This document shows, piece by piece, positions 26,607-35,944 of a stretch of 64,000 nucleotides of DNA (position 1 is the first letter of the stretch; each line of letters begins with the position of its first letter). The notes beneath the pieces were generated by a model, which made no database searches, was not told the DNA's origin, and worked only from the letters and a program-made list of their open reading frames with translations. The translations under genes were made by a program, and so were the position numbers. Origin of the DNA: Bradyrhizobium diazoefficiens (lineage in GTDB: Bacteria > Pseudomonadota > Alphaproteobacteria > Rhizobiales > Xanthobacteraceae); contig NZ_CP067041.1 in NCBI RefSeq assembly GCF_016599855.1, positions 310,001 through 374,000 of the forward strand, given 5' to 3'.

Positions 26607-26762
26607 CGTCGTCCCGGACAAGCGCGCCAAACGCGCGCGTAGATTCGGGACCCATAACCACAGGAAGTGGTTTGGTGCGAAACTGATAACTCCGGGTCCT
26701 CGCAAAACTATTGCTGCGGCGTATGGGTCCCGGATCTGCGCTGGCGCTTGTCCGGGACGACG
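26607..26762. repeat. Intergenic palindromic repeat, family B copy 2
   Basis: CGTCGTCCCGGACAAGCGC and its inverted copy GCGCTTGTCCGGGACGACG form the outer arms. The middle contains GGGACCCATAACCACAGG, and its partner GTATGGGTCCC has lost part of the pair. It starts 11 bases after the asd stop and is followed within 23 bases by a family A element. Confidence 0.85.
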
Positions 26763-26784
26763 ACTTGGTTTGACGCGGCAGTCT

Positions 26785-26868
26785 CGTACAAAGGCGCGCA
26801 GCGCCGTGCCCACCATTATTTCCGATTGCGATGAAGGTGGTGGGCACGCTTCGCTTTGCCCACCCTAC
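26785..26868. repeat. Intergenic palindromic repeat, family A copy 3 (inverted)
   Basis: It has the same arms as at 1678 but in the opposite orientation: GGCGCGCAGCGCCGTGCCCACCA on the left (with CAAAGGC) and TGGTGGGCACGC...TTTGCCCACCCTAC on the right. It lies between asd and the carbonic anhydrase stop, 13 bases before the latter, so both convergent genes meet in a repeat pile-up. Confidence 0.8.
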
Positions 26869-26880
26869 AAGAGTGGCGGT

Positions 26881-27525
26881 CTATACCACGCTCCGCGCGC
26901 TCTTGAATTCCTTGGTCGCCTTGTCCAGCACAAACAGCGTCCCTTCCGCGACGCCGAAATAGGCGCCGTGCGTCTGCATCTGGCCGCTCTCGACGGCCTT
27001 CTGCACGAACGGAAACGTCATCAGGTTTTCGAGGCTGCGAAACACCGCGGCCTTCTCGATGCGCTCGACGAACTGCGCCATGGTCTCGTGGTCGCGCTGC
27101 TCGACCACCTCACCCGGCTTGATGAACATCTGCATCCATTTGCCGATGAAGTCGCCGGGCGTGAGCGGCTCGATCTTGTCGACGAAGGCGCGGATGCCGC
27201 CGCACTGCGCGTGTCCGAGCACCACGATGTGCTTCACCTTGAGCACGGTCACCGCATATTCGAGCGCAGCCGAAACGCCATGCGCATTGGCGTCGGGCTG
27301 ATACACCGGCACTAGATTGGCGATGTTGCGCATCACGAACAACTCGCCGGGCCCGACGTCGAAGATCACCTCGGGCGAGACGCGGCTGTCGCAGCAGCCG
27401 ATCACCATCACTTCCGGGAACTGCCCCTTCACCGACAGCTCGCGGTAGCGGCTCTGCTCGGTCGGCAGCCGCTGCGTGGCGAAGGCCTTGTAGCCGTCCA
27501 GCAATTGCTTCGGGAATGTCATCAT
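26881..27525 (-). CDS. Beta-class carbonic anhydrase
   Basis: The 214-residue zinc enzyme interconverts CO2 and bicarbonate. The zinc ligands are seen in GCCDSRVSPE (cysteine and aspartate) and in LGHAQCGGIRAF (histidine and cysteine), the standard beta-class pattern; NLVPVYQPDANAHGVSAALE is also typical. Length is normal for a bacterial CynT/Can-type enzyme. It is probably cytoplasmic because no signal is seen. It is likely monocistronic; its start lies 98 bases from the divergent CoA ester lyase gene. A housekeeping role in supplying bicarbonate to carboxylases is inferred. Confidence 0.93.
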   Translation of the reverse strand: MMTFPKQLLDGYKAFATQRLPTEQSRYRELSVKGQFPEVMVIGCCDSRVSPEVIFDVGPGELFVMRNIANLVPVYQPDANAHGVSAALEYAVTVLKVKHIVVLGHAQCGGIRAFVDKIEPLTPGDFIGKWMQMFIKPGEVVEQRDHETMAQFVERIEKAAVFRSLENLMTFPFVQKAVESGQMQTHGAYFGVAEGTLFVLDKATKEFKSARSVV

Positions 27526-27622
27526 GGCCTATGCCTAATCATATACCGCTAGCGCGAACAAGCCTTTCGAATAGGCAGCCCAAATGCTATCGCTCGCCGA
27601 GGAAACCGGAAGGAACGTCAGC

Positions 27623-28504
27623 ATGACCCGCCCGCGCCGCAGCCATCTGTTCATGCCCGGCTCCAACCCCCGCGCGCTGGAAAAGGCGCGCAATCTCGCC
27701 GCCGACGGCCTGATCCTCGATCTCGAAGATTCCGTCGCCCCGGACGCCAAGGCGCAGGCGCGTGACGCCATCGCCGCCGCGATCGCCGCAAAAGGGTTCG
27801 GTAAGCGCGAGATCCTGATCCGGACCAACGGTCTCGACACGTCATGGTGGGCCGATGACGTTGCGATGGCCGCCAAGGCGTCGCCGGACGGCATCCTGGT
27901 TCCAAAAGTTTCAAGCATCGAAGATCTCCAGAGCATCGGTCGCCATCTCGCCGAGCTCGGCGCCGCGCCGACCGTGAAAGTCTGGGCCATGATCGAGACC
28001 GCGCGCGCGGTGCTGCATGCCGAGGAGCTGGCCGAGGCCGGCCGCGATCCGAACACGCGTCTCTCCGGCTTCGTGTTCGGCCCGAACGACATCTCGCGCG
28101 AGACGCGGATCAAGATGCTGCCCGGCCGCGCCGCGATGGTCCCGATGATCACACATTGCATTCTGGCGACGCGCGCCCACGGCCTCGAGATCCTCGACGG
28201 TCCCTACAGCGACATCGCCAACTCCGACGGTTTCGCCACCGAATGCGCGCAAGGTCGCGATCTCGGCTTCGACGGCAAAACCTTGATTCATCCCTCGCAG
28301 ATCGAAGCCTGCAATGCCATCTTCACGCCGCCCGAAGAGGAAGTCGCCCGCGCCCGAAAAATCATCGCGGCATTCGAATTGCCGGAGAACGTCTCGCGCG
28401 GCGCGATCCGCCTCGACGGCGCGATGGTGGAGCGCCTGCACGCCGACATGGCGCGGCGCACGATCGAAATCGCAGACGCGATCGCCGCGATGGGGAAGGG
28501 CTGA
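27623..28504 (+). CDS. CitE-like CoA ester lyase (HpcH/HpaI family)
   Basis: The product has 293 residues. MTRPRRSHLFMPGSNPRALE opens the TIM-barrel; LILDLEDSVAPDAK carries the metal-binding acid; WAMIETARAVLHAEEL, FGPNDISRE and GFDGKTLIHPSQIE are family signatures. Members cleave or form CoA esters such as malyl-CoA, beta-methylmalyl-CoA or citryl-CoA, or hydrolyse malyl-CoA; which applies here cannot be told. The start at 27623 has AAGGA upstream. The last 72 bases of this gene are repeated at 29691-29762. A strong hairpin follows the stop. Confidence 0.88.
   Translation: MTRPRRSHLFMPGSNPRALEKARNLAADGLILDLEDSVAPDAKAQARDAIAAAIAAKGFGKREILIRTNGLDTSWWADDVAMAAKASPDGILVPKVSSIEDLQSIGRHLAELGAAPTVKVWAMIETARAVLHAEELAEAGRDPNTRLSGFVFGPNDISRETRIKMLPGRAAMVPMITHCILATRAHGLEILDGPYSDIANSDGFATECAQGRDLGFDGKTLIHPSQIEACNAIFTPPEEEVARARKIIAAFELPENVSRGAIRLDGAMVERLHADMARRTIEIADAIAAMGKG
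28433..28504 (+). repeat. 72-bp direct repeat, copy 1 (3' end of the CoA ester lyase gene)
   Basis: These are the last 72 bases of the lyase gene, coding for the final residues LHADMARRTIEIADAIAAM and the stop. By eye they match 29691-29762 at 67 of 72 positions, and the differences are mostly synonymous third-position changes. See the second copy. Confidence 0.85.
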
Positions 28505-28512
28505 GGCATCAA

Positions 28513-28541
28513 CGCGGAAAAGCGATATCCGCTTTTCCGCG
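28513..28541 (+). terminator. Hairpin after the CoA ester lyase gene
   Basis: CGCGGAAAAGCG and CGCTTTTCCGCG form a perfect 12-bp stem around a 5-base loop, 8 bases after the stop. No T-run follows, so it may be a weak terminator or a transcript-stabilising structure. Confidence 0.5.
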
Positions 28542-28580
28542 CCGAGCGGCAATCGTCACCGCTATTCCAGGCTTTGCTCT

Positions 28581-29453
28581 TTATTTTCCTGCCCGCGAAA
28601 CGGCGCAGGATTCACCGCCCACTCCGTGGGAGGCGACGATGGCGCTTTCCCGGAACGTCGCATGGATAGGCTGCGGCGCCGCCAACTCCTCGCAATACAT
28701 CCGATCGATCTTGCGCTGCATGAGCGCATAACAATCGCATGCGACCTTCTCGAGCCGCGCCCGATCGATCTCTACAAGCCCGCGCCGGTCGGACGGGACG
28801 GCGCCGGCCTCGCGTAGCTTGCTCATCGTCAGGGTCACTGTCGTCCGTCGCACCCCAACCAATTGCGCAAGCGCGTCGTGCGTGACGGGGAGCAGGTTAT
28901 CGGGAACGCGGTCGTGAAGCTGGAGGAGCCACCGCGCCATGCGGCCATCCACCCGGTGCAGCGCGTTGCAGGCGGCTACATGCTGGAGCTGCAATAACAC
29001 CGAGCGGGCGTGGACCTGCACCACGTTCCTGATGGCGGCGCTTTGCGCAAAGGCAGCCCGAAATCTGGCGGCGGAAATCAGGGATGCTGTGCCGGCCATG
29101 CGAGCAATCGCGGTCACCGACGAAAGCGACGGGCCGAGCACGGAGAATGAGGCCAAAGCGCCTTCCCGTCCCATCAAGGTGGTTGCGACCGTTTGCCCGT
29201 CCGGCATATCGAGCATGAAGGCGATCGCGCCGCTATGGGGAAAATAAACCGGGTCGAGCTCATCGCCCGCTCGCACCAGGACGGCATCGGGCTCGAACGA
29301 GACTTTCTGGAAGTAGGGCGTGAGCAAGCCGAGATCCGCCGGCGGCAATGCTGCCAATAGCCGATTCCCGATGCCGGCGCGGTGGGCGGTCACGCTGCGT
29401 TCTTGTGAGCGGACAGCCAATGAATGACGGAATTCATCTGTTTCGTTTCCCAT
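28581..29453 (-). CDS. Crp/Fnr-family transcriptional regulator
   Basis: The product is about 290 residues from the ATG at 29453. The N-terminal half is a cyclic-nucleotide-binding-type jelly roll (LLAALPPADLGLLTPYFQKV; VYFPHSGAIAFML). The C-terminal helix-turn-helix lies in LAQLVGVRRTTVTLTMSKLR. No Fnr-type cysteine cluster is seen in the N-terminus, so oxygen sensing through an iron-sulfur centre is unlikely. The ligand and targets are unknown. It is alone inside a 1.2-kb segment bounded by two copies of the lyase gene's 3' end. An upstream in-frame start at 29510 exists but adds an atypical tail. Confidence 0.82.
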   Translation of the reverse strand: MGNETDEFRHSLAVRSQERSVTAHRAGIGNRLLAALPPADLGLLTPYFQKVSFEPDAVLVRAGDELDPVYFPHSGAIAFMLDMPDGQTVATTLMGREGALASFSVLGPSLSSVTAIARMAGTASLISAARFRAAFAQSAAIRNVVQVHARSVLLQLQHVAACNALHRVDGRMARWLLQLHDRVPDNLLPVTHDALAQLVGVRRTTVTLTMSKLREAGAVPSDRRGLVEIDRARLEKVACDCYALMQRKIDRMYCEELAAPQPIHATFRESAIVASHGVGGESCAVSRAGK

Positions 29454-29690
29454 GACGATCCGAAATTGCCAAACGGCAATCATCCAAACAGAGCGACAAG
29501 TCGAGATCAAGCACGGATAATTGCGGAGACCTGACCTGCGCCCTCGCCGTGCAAACGGGATCTTGCATACATCATACTATTTAGGTTCTTTGCCGCTCGG
29601 CCGCATGAGATCGTTTTGATTTCGCCGCAGGTATTGGCTACAAAAGCGTCACGCAGTTCACGCAGGGGTGTTGCCTGCTGTTCGGCATGC

Positions 29691-29762
29691 CGCCTGCACG
29701 CCGACATGGCACGGCGCACGATCGAGATCGCGGACGCGATCGCCGCGATGGCGAAGGGCTAA
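29691..29762 (+). repeat. 72-bp direct repeat, copy 2 (detached lyase gene 3' end)
   Basis: This is a second copy of the last 72 bases of the lyase gene, still in frame and ending in TAA instead of TGA. Sequence similarity stops abruptly on both sides. It looks like an attachment-site remnant or gene fragment. The stretch 29454-29690 is visibly richer in A and T than its surroundings and holds no gene I can support. Confidence 0.8.
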
Positions 29763-29784
29763 CGCCCACACCGCATCAGCCATA

Positions 29785-30300
29785 CTAGTCGCGGTAACGG
29801 CAGAACTCGTCGCCGTTTTCGTATTCGATGCAGGTCTTCACGCGAGGACGAGGCCGGGCCTCACGATAGTAGCGACCCTCGCCGCGGTCTACCGAGCCAT
29901 ATCTGCGGCCGCCATCCATGTCCTCGTCGTCGCGCCTCCAATTCCGACCTGTGGTCTGGTGGTCCTCATCCTGGTCCATCATGCGACCCATATGACGCTG
30001 GTGCATGCGATCCATGTCCATGCGGTCATTATCGCGCGATCTCGTCGTCCAATCCCGATTGATCCGCGTGTCTTCGGCGCTGCGACGATCTGAGTCGCGG
30101 GCTTGCTCGGACTGCTGCGGTGTGCGCTCCGGCTGAACTGGGGTGCTTTGAGCGGATGGACTCGACTGTTGTTGGCTGCCGTTGGTGCCAACCTGACTCG
30201 AAGATTGGTTCGTGTCTGGTGCCATCTGCTGGGCCGATGCAGTGGCGGGAACGAATCCTGAAACAAGGATCAAGATAGCTGCTAGATCTGAGCGACGCAT
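29785..30300 (-). CDS. Secreted, charged, low-complexity hypothetical protein
   Basis: The product has 171 residues. The signal peptide MRRSDLAAILILVSGFVPAT is cleaved near ASAQQ. A Gln/Ser/Pro-rich stretch follows (residues about 28-70), then a very charged Asp/Arg/Met-rich region (MDMDRMHQRHMGRMMDQDED), ending CIEYENGDEFCRYRD with two cysteines. The ATG at 30300 has a GAGGT site 6 bases upstream; the longer frame to 30657 is rejected because it runs into the next gene region. The met/his/asp-rich part could bind metal, but that is speculation. It is likely periplasmic. Confidence 0.7.
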   Translation of the reverse strand: MRRSDLAAILILVSGFVPATASAQQMAPDTNQSSSQVGTNGSQQQSSPSAQSTPVQPERTPQQSEQARDSDRRSAEDTRINRDWTTRSRDNDRMDMDRMHQRHMGRMMDQDEDHQTTGRNWRRDDEDMDGGRRYGSVDRGEGRYYREARPRPRVKTCIEYENGDEFCRYRD

Positions 30301-30502
30301 GATCTTACCTCGCGAGTTTGTTGTGTAACTCGGTGGGTCACCGTTCGTTCTTAATATTTGTTCGAGCTGCGCTGCAGGGGTGGTTGAGGTGGGAAGGGTC
30401 AGATTCAATGACCCTCCTGCGCCAAGCTTCGCAGCGCTGATCTCTGCCCTTATGCGGCGCGACGTCGGCGCGATCGAGCGATTTGCAATTTCTGCAGGGC
30501 GG

Positions 30503-31288
30503 CTAAGCAAACCGCTCCGCCGCCCACGCATAAAGGCTGCCCGGAATCGGTTTCTCGCTGCCGCGGCCCTTGGGCGAGATGTGCAGGCCGATGATCTCGG
30601 GATTGGTGACGAGGCCGAGATAACTCGAGGGATCGAAGAATAGCTTTGGCTCTGCATGCACGGCGTAGAAGGACTGCTTTGGCAGCGCGCATGTCAATTC
30701 GCCGGTGCGGCGGGCGAGCGCGGTCAGTGCCGCCGGGCCGAAGATCGCGACGCGAATGTCGGAGAGACGGTTCGAGCCGCCGCGCAGGCGGCGCATCATA
30801 AATGTGATGCGATGGCGGACTGACAGCCAGTTCGGCGTCAGTTCCTCCTGCTCCAACAGCTCTTCGAAGGCGCGCACGATGCCGTGCTCGTGCGGCAGGT
30901 AGATCACGGAGTTGCCGAGCTGGCGCGGCCGTTCCCAGGCGAAGTACGGCTTTGCCGGATCGATCTCGACGGCCTTGAGCAGCAACACGTCGGCATCGAG
31001 CCAGAGGCCGAGGCCTTTCGCCATCAGCTTCATGCGGAAGAAGTCGCTGAACTGCAGCGTGGTCCAGTCGCGCCAGCTGCCGTCCGGCTGCGGCGGCCGC
31101 AATCGTTCAGAGAAGGCATGCGGCAGGATCGCTTCGGCATCGGCATTGCCGACCCCCGCAGGAAGACCCGGGATGGCGTCAAAGCTGTAGACCGTGACCT
31201 TGTGGCCGGCCGCGAGCTGCGAGCGCAGACAGGTCTGGCGCAGCGCGTCCATCGGGCCATGCCAGAAGGTGACGATCTCGGGCAGCAT
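30503..31288 (-). CDS. Glycosyltransferase with DXD motif
   Basis: The product is about 261 residues from the ATG at 31288 (MLPEIVTFWHGPMDALRQTC). The early block FWHGP followed by LAAGHKVTVYSFD, and the nucleotide-sugar site GLWLDADVLLL, point to a GT32/capsular-polysaccharide-synthesis-type glycosyltransferase. It probably works on the cytoplasmic face, as no signal or membrane helix is seen. The acceptor is unknown. It stands alone 80 bases after leuD on the same strand, with the leuD terminator between them, and no clear ribosome site is seen, so the exact start is uncertain. Confidence 0.7.
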   Translation of the reverse strand: MLPEIVTFWHGPMDALRQTCLRSQLAAGHKVTVYSFDAIPGLPAGVGNADAEAILPHAFSERLRPPQPDGSWRDWTTLQFSDFFRMKLMAKGLGLWLDADVLLLKAVEIDPAKPYFAWERPRQLGNSVIYLPHEHGIVRAFEELLEQEELTPNWLSVRHRITFMMRRLRGGSNRLSDIRVAIFGPAALTALARRTGELTCALPKQSFYAVHAEPKLFFDPSSYLGLVTNPEIIGLHISPKGRGSEKPIPGSLYAWAAERFA

Positions 31289-31316
31289 CGATGCAGCTAT
31301 ACGGGATATCCAGGGC

Positions 31317-31351
31317 AAAGAAAAAGCCCCGGCGCCTTTGACGCCGGGGCT
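31317..31351 (-). terminator. Intrinsic terminator after leuD
   Basis: On the minus strand AGCCCCGGCG, a short loop, and CGCCGGGGCT are followed by TTTTT. It begins 17 bases after the leuD stop and ends just upstream of the glycosyltransferase start. Confidence 0.85.
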
Positions 31352-31367
31352 CAAGCGAAGCTTGGGA

Positions 31368-31973
31368 TCAGGCCCAAGCGCGTTCGCGCTTGAGCTTCTC
31401 TTCATAAGTGTCGATCGAGGACTTCTTCTCCATGGTGAGACCGATGTCGTCGAGGCCGTTGATCAGGCAGTGCTTGCGGAAGGGGTCGATCTCAAATTTG
31501 ACCTTGCCGCCGTCGGGGCCGCGGATCTCCTGGTTCGGCAGGTCGATCGTCAGCGTCGCATTGGCGCCGCGCTCGGCGTCGTCGAACAGCTTGTCGAGGT
31601 CTTCCTGGGACACGCGGATCGGCAGAATGCCGTTCTTGAAGCAGTTGTTGTAGAAGATGTCGCCGAACGAGGTCGAGATCACGCAGCGGATGCCGAAGTC
31701 GAGCAGCGCCCAGGGCGCATGCTCGCGGCTCGAGCCGCAGCCGAAATTGTCGCCGGCCACCAGCACCTTCGCATTGCGATAGGCGGGTTGGTTGAGAATG
31801 AAATCCGGGTTCTCGCTGCCGTCGTCCTTGTAGCGCTGCTCTGAGAACAGCCCCTTGCCAAGGCCGGTGCGCTTGATGGTCTTGAGGTACTGCTTCGGAA
31901 TGATCATGTCGGTGTCGACATTGATGATCTTCAGCGGCGCCGCGACGCCTTCCAGCGTGGTGAACTTGTCCAT
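31368..31973 (-). CDS. leuD: 3-isopropylmalate dehydratase small subunit
   Basis: The 201-residue subunit pairs with LeuC to isomerise 2- to 3-isopropylmalate in leucine synthesis. It starts [20 protein letters not shown]. The swivelling-domain signature [20 protein letters not shown] and the following [18 protein letters not shown] are clear. The size is normal. It is separated from leuC by about 2.3 kb of small secreted-protein genes and a metallopeptidase gene. The two genes for one enzyme are therefore not co-transcribed, though both face left. Confidence 0.97.
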   Translation of the reverse strand: MDKFTTLEGVAAPLKIINVDTDMIIPKQYLKTIKRTGLGKGLFSEQRYKDDGSENPDFILNQPAYRNAKVLVAGDNFGCGSSREHAPWALLDFGIRCVISTSFGDIFYNNCFKNGILPIRVSQEDLDKLFDDAERGANATLTIDLPNQEIRGPDGGKVKFEIDPFRKHCLINGLDDIGLTMEKKSSIDTYEEKLKRERAWA

Positions 31974-32052
31974 ATTGCGCTTTCCCGGGGTGGTCTAGGG
32001 ACCGCGTATTTATCGCGATCGGGGAGCGAATCCTAGGCCGAATTCGGCAGGT

Positions 32053-32451
32053 CTACTCTGCTCGCGCCTCGATCGCCGCCATATCATCGTCCGAGAGGCC
32101 GAAATGATGGCCGATCTCGTGAATCAGGACGTGGCGGACGATATGGCCGAGGCTTTCGTCGTGCTCGGCCCAGTAGTCCAGGATCGGCCGGCGGTAGAGC
32201 CAGACCATGTTGGGCAGCCGCGCCACGTCGCCAAAGCTCTGCTGCGGCAGGCCGACGCCCTGGAACAGGCCGAGCAGGTCGAACTCGCTCTCGCACTCCA
32301 TCTCGTCCAGGACTTCCTCGGTCGGGAAGTCGTCGACACGGATGATCAGGCCTTCGCAGAGGCCGCGGAATTCCGCCGGCAGGCGCTCGAAGATGACGTG
32401 CGCCGTCACTTCCATCTCGGCCAGCGAGGGCGCTTTCAGGTCAGTCCACAT
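32053..32451 (-). CDS. Zincin-like metallopeptidase-family protein
   Basis: This 132-residue soluble protein has the zinc-binding HExxH motif in VLIHEIGHHFGLSDDDM near its C-terminus, as in the small zincin-like (PF06262) family of bacteria. The family has no well-established substrate. The start region (MWTDLKAPSLAEMEVTAHVI) and the segment FRGLCEGLIIRVDDFPTEEV are also typical. No signal peptide is seen, so it is probably cytoplasmic. It is flanked by leuD and secreted-protein genes, and no operon partner is evident. Confidence 0.85.
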   Translation of the reverse strand: MWTDLKAPSLAEMEVTAHVIFERLPAEFRGLCEGLIIRVDDFPTEEVLDEMECESEFDLLGLFQGVGLPQQSFGDVARLPNMVWLYRRPILDYWAEHDESLGHIVRHVLIHEIGHHFGLSDDDMAAIEARAE

Positions 32452-32573
32452 GCGCCTGTCTTAGCGCGGGTTCCGCAGCAATGCATCCGGCTTTATAAGC
32501 GCGTGAGGTTGACGGGCGCCGCCAAAACGGGGAGCTTGGGGCCTCGATGGGGACGGTTCAGGTGGGCGGTAAA

Positions 32574-32912
32574 ATGCGAGCAAAAACAGCGCTGACGTTA
32601 CTGTGCATGGGGTTGTTTTCGCAGTTTTGCGTTGGCGCCCAAGCTGAGACCCAAGCGCAGACCCGTGGCGAGACGGCCGGCACCGTGGTCCGCATGGCGC
32701 AAGCGGCCTCGCCCGACGACGTCCCGCCGCCGCGCAGGCGGCCCCAGACGCGTCTGCGCGTGACGCCCTACTACACCCCGGACGGCGTCTATCCGCGCTA
32801 CAATCCGGGCCCGGACGCGGTCCGCGAGTGCAACGTTGCCTATGTGCAGGAACACAGGCCCAGCGGCACCGTGATCACGCCGCATATGAGCTGCTACTGG
32901 CGCCGCGGCTGA
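32574..32912 (+). CDS. Small secreted hypothetical protein
   Basis: The product is about 112 residues from the ATG at 32574; an in-frame ATG at 32547 is an alternative. A signal peptide (AKTALTLLCMGLFSQFCVGA) is followed by a mature chain with PPPRRRPQTRLRV, YYTPDGVYPRYNPGPDAVREC and CYWRRG. Two mature cysteines could pair. Short Tyr/Pro/Arg-rich exported proteins of this type are common and unstudied in Bradyrhizobium. It heads a run of three rightward genes for small exported proteins. Confidence 0.65.
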   Translation: MRAKTALTLLCMGLFSQFCVGAQAETQAQTRGETAGTVVRMAQAASPDDVPPPRRRPQTRLRVTPYYTPDGVYPRYNPGPDAVRECNVAYVQEHRPSGTVITPHMSCYWRRG

Positions 32913-32943
32913 CGGCCTCAGTGGCTCGCGGGCGGAGGTCGTC

Positions 32944-33207
32944 ATGACCAGATGGATGGCACTGACAGTTGCTGTCGGGCTTGCCGCGGGCCTGCCTCAC
33001 GCTTCGGCTGCGCATAGAGTGACGAAGCTGCCGGATGCCTCGGCGGGCCGCGCGGTGTTCGATGCACGACGGCACGTGCGACACGGCGATGTGACGCGAT
33101 ACTCTCCACGTCCTGACCCGCACTATTACGCGCGGCCGGTCTACTACCGTCCCTATCCCTACGGCGTGCCCGCGCCGTTCGTGTTCGGCTACGGGCCGTG
33201 GTGGTGA
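32944..33207 (+). CDS. Small secreted Tyr/Pro/His-rich hypothetical protein
   Basis: The product has 87 residues. The signal peptide MTRWMALTVAVGLAAGLPHA is cleaved around ASAAH. The mature chain ends in YYRPYPYGVPAPFVFGYGPW, a pattern of aromatic residues and prolines seen in cell-surface proteins. A GGAGG site lies 6 bases before the ATG. It starts 31 bases after the gene before it, so the two may be transcribed together. The function is unknown. Confidence 0.65.
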   Translation: MTRWMALTVAVGLAAGLPHASAAHRVTKLPDASAGRAVFDARRHVRHGDVTRYSPRPDPHYYARPVYYRPYPYGVPAPFVFGYGPWW

Positions 33208-33338
33208 CGCGGGCAATTCGTTCATTCATGGCGCATTCACGTCGATGTCCCTAGTTTAATCTTGGGAGCGACTGCCAGTGAACAGCGCTGGCGCGAGACG
33301 CTGCGCCATCACGCTGTTCACATTCAGGGAGACATTCC

Positions 33339-33914
33339 ATGCTGAGGATCCTGGGTCCCCGCACAAGCCCGCTGCGCCTGCTCGGGCTTGCGACCGTTGC
33401 CACGCTGATGCTGACGGCTGGCAGCGCGCGCCGCGCTGACGCGATGACGCCGATCAATCCGACCGCGCTGCCCGCGCCGAACACTGCAAACGACGACATG
33501 ATCACGCGGGTCCGCTTTGGTGGCGGTGGTGGCGGTGGACATGGCGGCGGCTTCCACGGTGGCGGCGGACATTTCGGGGGCTTCCACGGAGGGGGAGGCC
33601 ATTTCGGTGGCTTCCACGCGGGCGGAGGTCATTTCGGCGGCTTCCATGGCGGTGGCTTCCGCGCCGCGCCGGCCTTCCATGGCGGCGGCTTGCGCTATGG
33701 CGGCATCCGCTATGGCGGCTATCATCGTCACTGGGGCGGTGGCTACTATCGCCCGTATTACGGCTACCGCCACTTCCACCGGCGCTTTTATTACGGCGGC
33801 TACTATCCCTACTACTATCACTATCCCCGCCGCTGCCGGATCATCTGGACCTATTACGGCCCGCGTCGCATCTGCCGCTGGCACCGCTGGCATTATCCGT
33901 ACCGCTATTGGTAA
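33339..33914 (+). CDS. Secreted glycine/histidine/tyrosine-rich repeat protein
   Basis: The product has 191 residues. A signal peptide (LRLLGLATVATLMLTAGSAR) is followed by a linker, then three tandem GGGGHFGGFH-type repeats with spacers (about residues 66-115). A Tyr/His/Arg-rich C-terminus (YYRPYYGYRHFHRRFYYGGYY) contains two cysteines. The Gly/His tract suggests metal binding or a flexible surface coat, but neither is shown. GGGAG lies 8 bases before the ATG. A terminator follows the stop. The long minus-strand frame through this gene is a shadow. Confidence 0.75.
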   Translation: MLRILGPRTSPLRLLGLATVATLMLTAGSARRADAMTPINPTALPAPNTANDDMITRVRFGGGGGGGHGGGFHGGGGHFGGFHGGGGHFGGFHAGGGHFGGFHGGGFRAAPAFHGGGLRYGGIRYGGYHRHWGGGYYRPYYGYRHFHRRFYYGGYYPYYYHYPRRCRIIWTYYGPRRICRWHRWHYPYRYW

Positions 33915-33928
33915 GCGCGATTGAAGTG

Positions 33929-33957
33929 AAAAGGGCGCCTCAGCGGCGCCCTTTTGT
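33929..33957. terminator. Bidirectional terminator after the Gly/His-rich gene
   Basis: AAAAGGGCGCC and GGCGCCCTTTT form a perfect stem around a 5-base loop with A- and T-runs. It lies between the rightward gene (stop 33914) and the leftward small gene (stop 33966), so it serves both. Confidence 0.85.
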
Positions 33958-33965
33958 TTGTGTGG

Positions 33966-34175
33966 CTAAAGCCAGTCCTTCAGCTTCCAGGACGCGGATT
34001 TCCAGCGCATCAGGTTCTCGATCTTCCATTGCTTGAACATCGCCGGCGGCCAGCGGCTGAGCTTCGATGTCTCCTCGACCTCAGGCTTGGCGACGATGCG
34101 CGGCGGCGTTGCGCGCCGCCGGTGCTGGCGGGTCGCATCGCTGATCAGATCGACATATTCAGGCTTGTTGGCCAT
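33966..34175 (-). CDS. Small hypothetical protein
   Basis: This 69-residue, basic, probably cytoplasmic protein starts MANKPEYVDLISDATRQHRR and ends MRWKSASWKLKDWL, with several tryptophans. A strong GAGGACGAG site lies upstream of the ATG at 34175, and a two-way terminator follows the stop. These support a real gene, though I know no family. It is 96 bases downstream of leuC on the same strand. Confidence 0.6.
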   Translation of the reverse strand: MANKPEYVDLISDATRQHRRRATPPRIVAKPEVEETSKLSRWPPAMFKQWKIENLMRWKSASWKLKDWL

Positions 34176-34270
34176 GGCTCTCGTCCTCGCGAAACCGCCG
34201 CGAGGACGAGAATGTGGGCGAAGCCGCTTAACAGCCTTTTGCCGCGATCACTACAATTGCAGGGAACGGC

Positions 34271-35677
<1,407 letters not shown>

Positions 35678-35754
35678 GAGCTTGAGCTCCGGGAATGTTG
35701 TGTCAGCGGATATGCGCGGCAGGCGCGCGGGCAACAAAATCGTCAGCGCAGCTT

Positions 35755-35883
35755 TTAGGCTGCGCGCGTAAGCTCTGATGTTGCCGAGGTCGCGAAGCGT
35801 CCGAAAAACCGGCCGGGCAGCCGCGAGCGATCGTCGATGACGACGCGCTGGATGGGCGAGAGGCTGGTCAGATCTGGAAACAT
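35755..35883 (-). CDS. Candidate small leader ORF upstream of leuC
   Basis: This 42-codon frame starts with ATG at 35883 ([20 protein letters not shown]) and ends in TAA at 35755. A CTATAT box ends 7 bases before the ATG, which would place transcription start at the ATG itself, so the message could be leaderless. The stop overlaps a hairpin, GCGCAGC, a 6-base loop and GCTGCGC, about 70 bases before leuC. It has four leucine codons, but they are not clustered, so classic attenuation is not supported. It may equally be a non-coding leuC leader. Confidence 0.3.
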   Translation of the reverse strand: MFPDLTSLSPIQRVVIDDRSRLPGRFFGRFATSATSELTRAA

Positions 35884-35944
35884 TCCAAGAATATAGCAGG
35901 CCGATTTGGAAGCGCGAGTGGTTTGACGCGCACGGCTGAGGCAA

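Noticed and set aside
28581..29453. The Crp/Fnr protein as an oxygen-sensing FixK or FnrN
   Set aside because: No N-terminal cysteine cluster for an iron-sulfur centre is seen. The specific FixK assignment cannot be supported from sequence alone.
33519..33660. Repeated GGCGGAGGxCATTTCGG units that could suggest a CRISPR-like array
   Set aside because: They are coding repeats of the Gly/His-rich protein in one frame, with no unique spacers.
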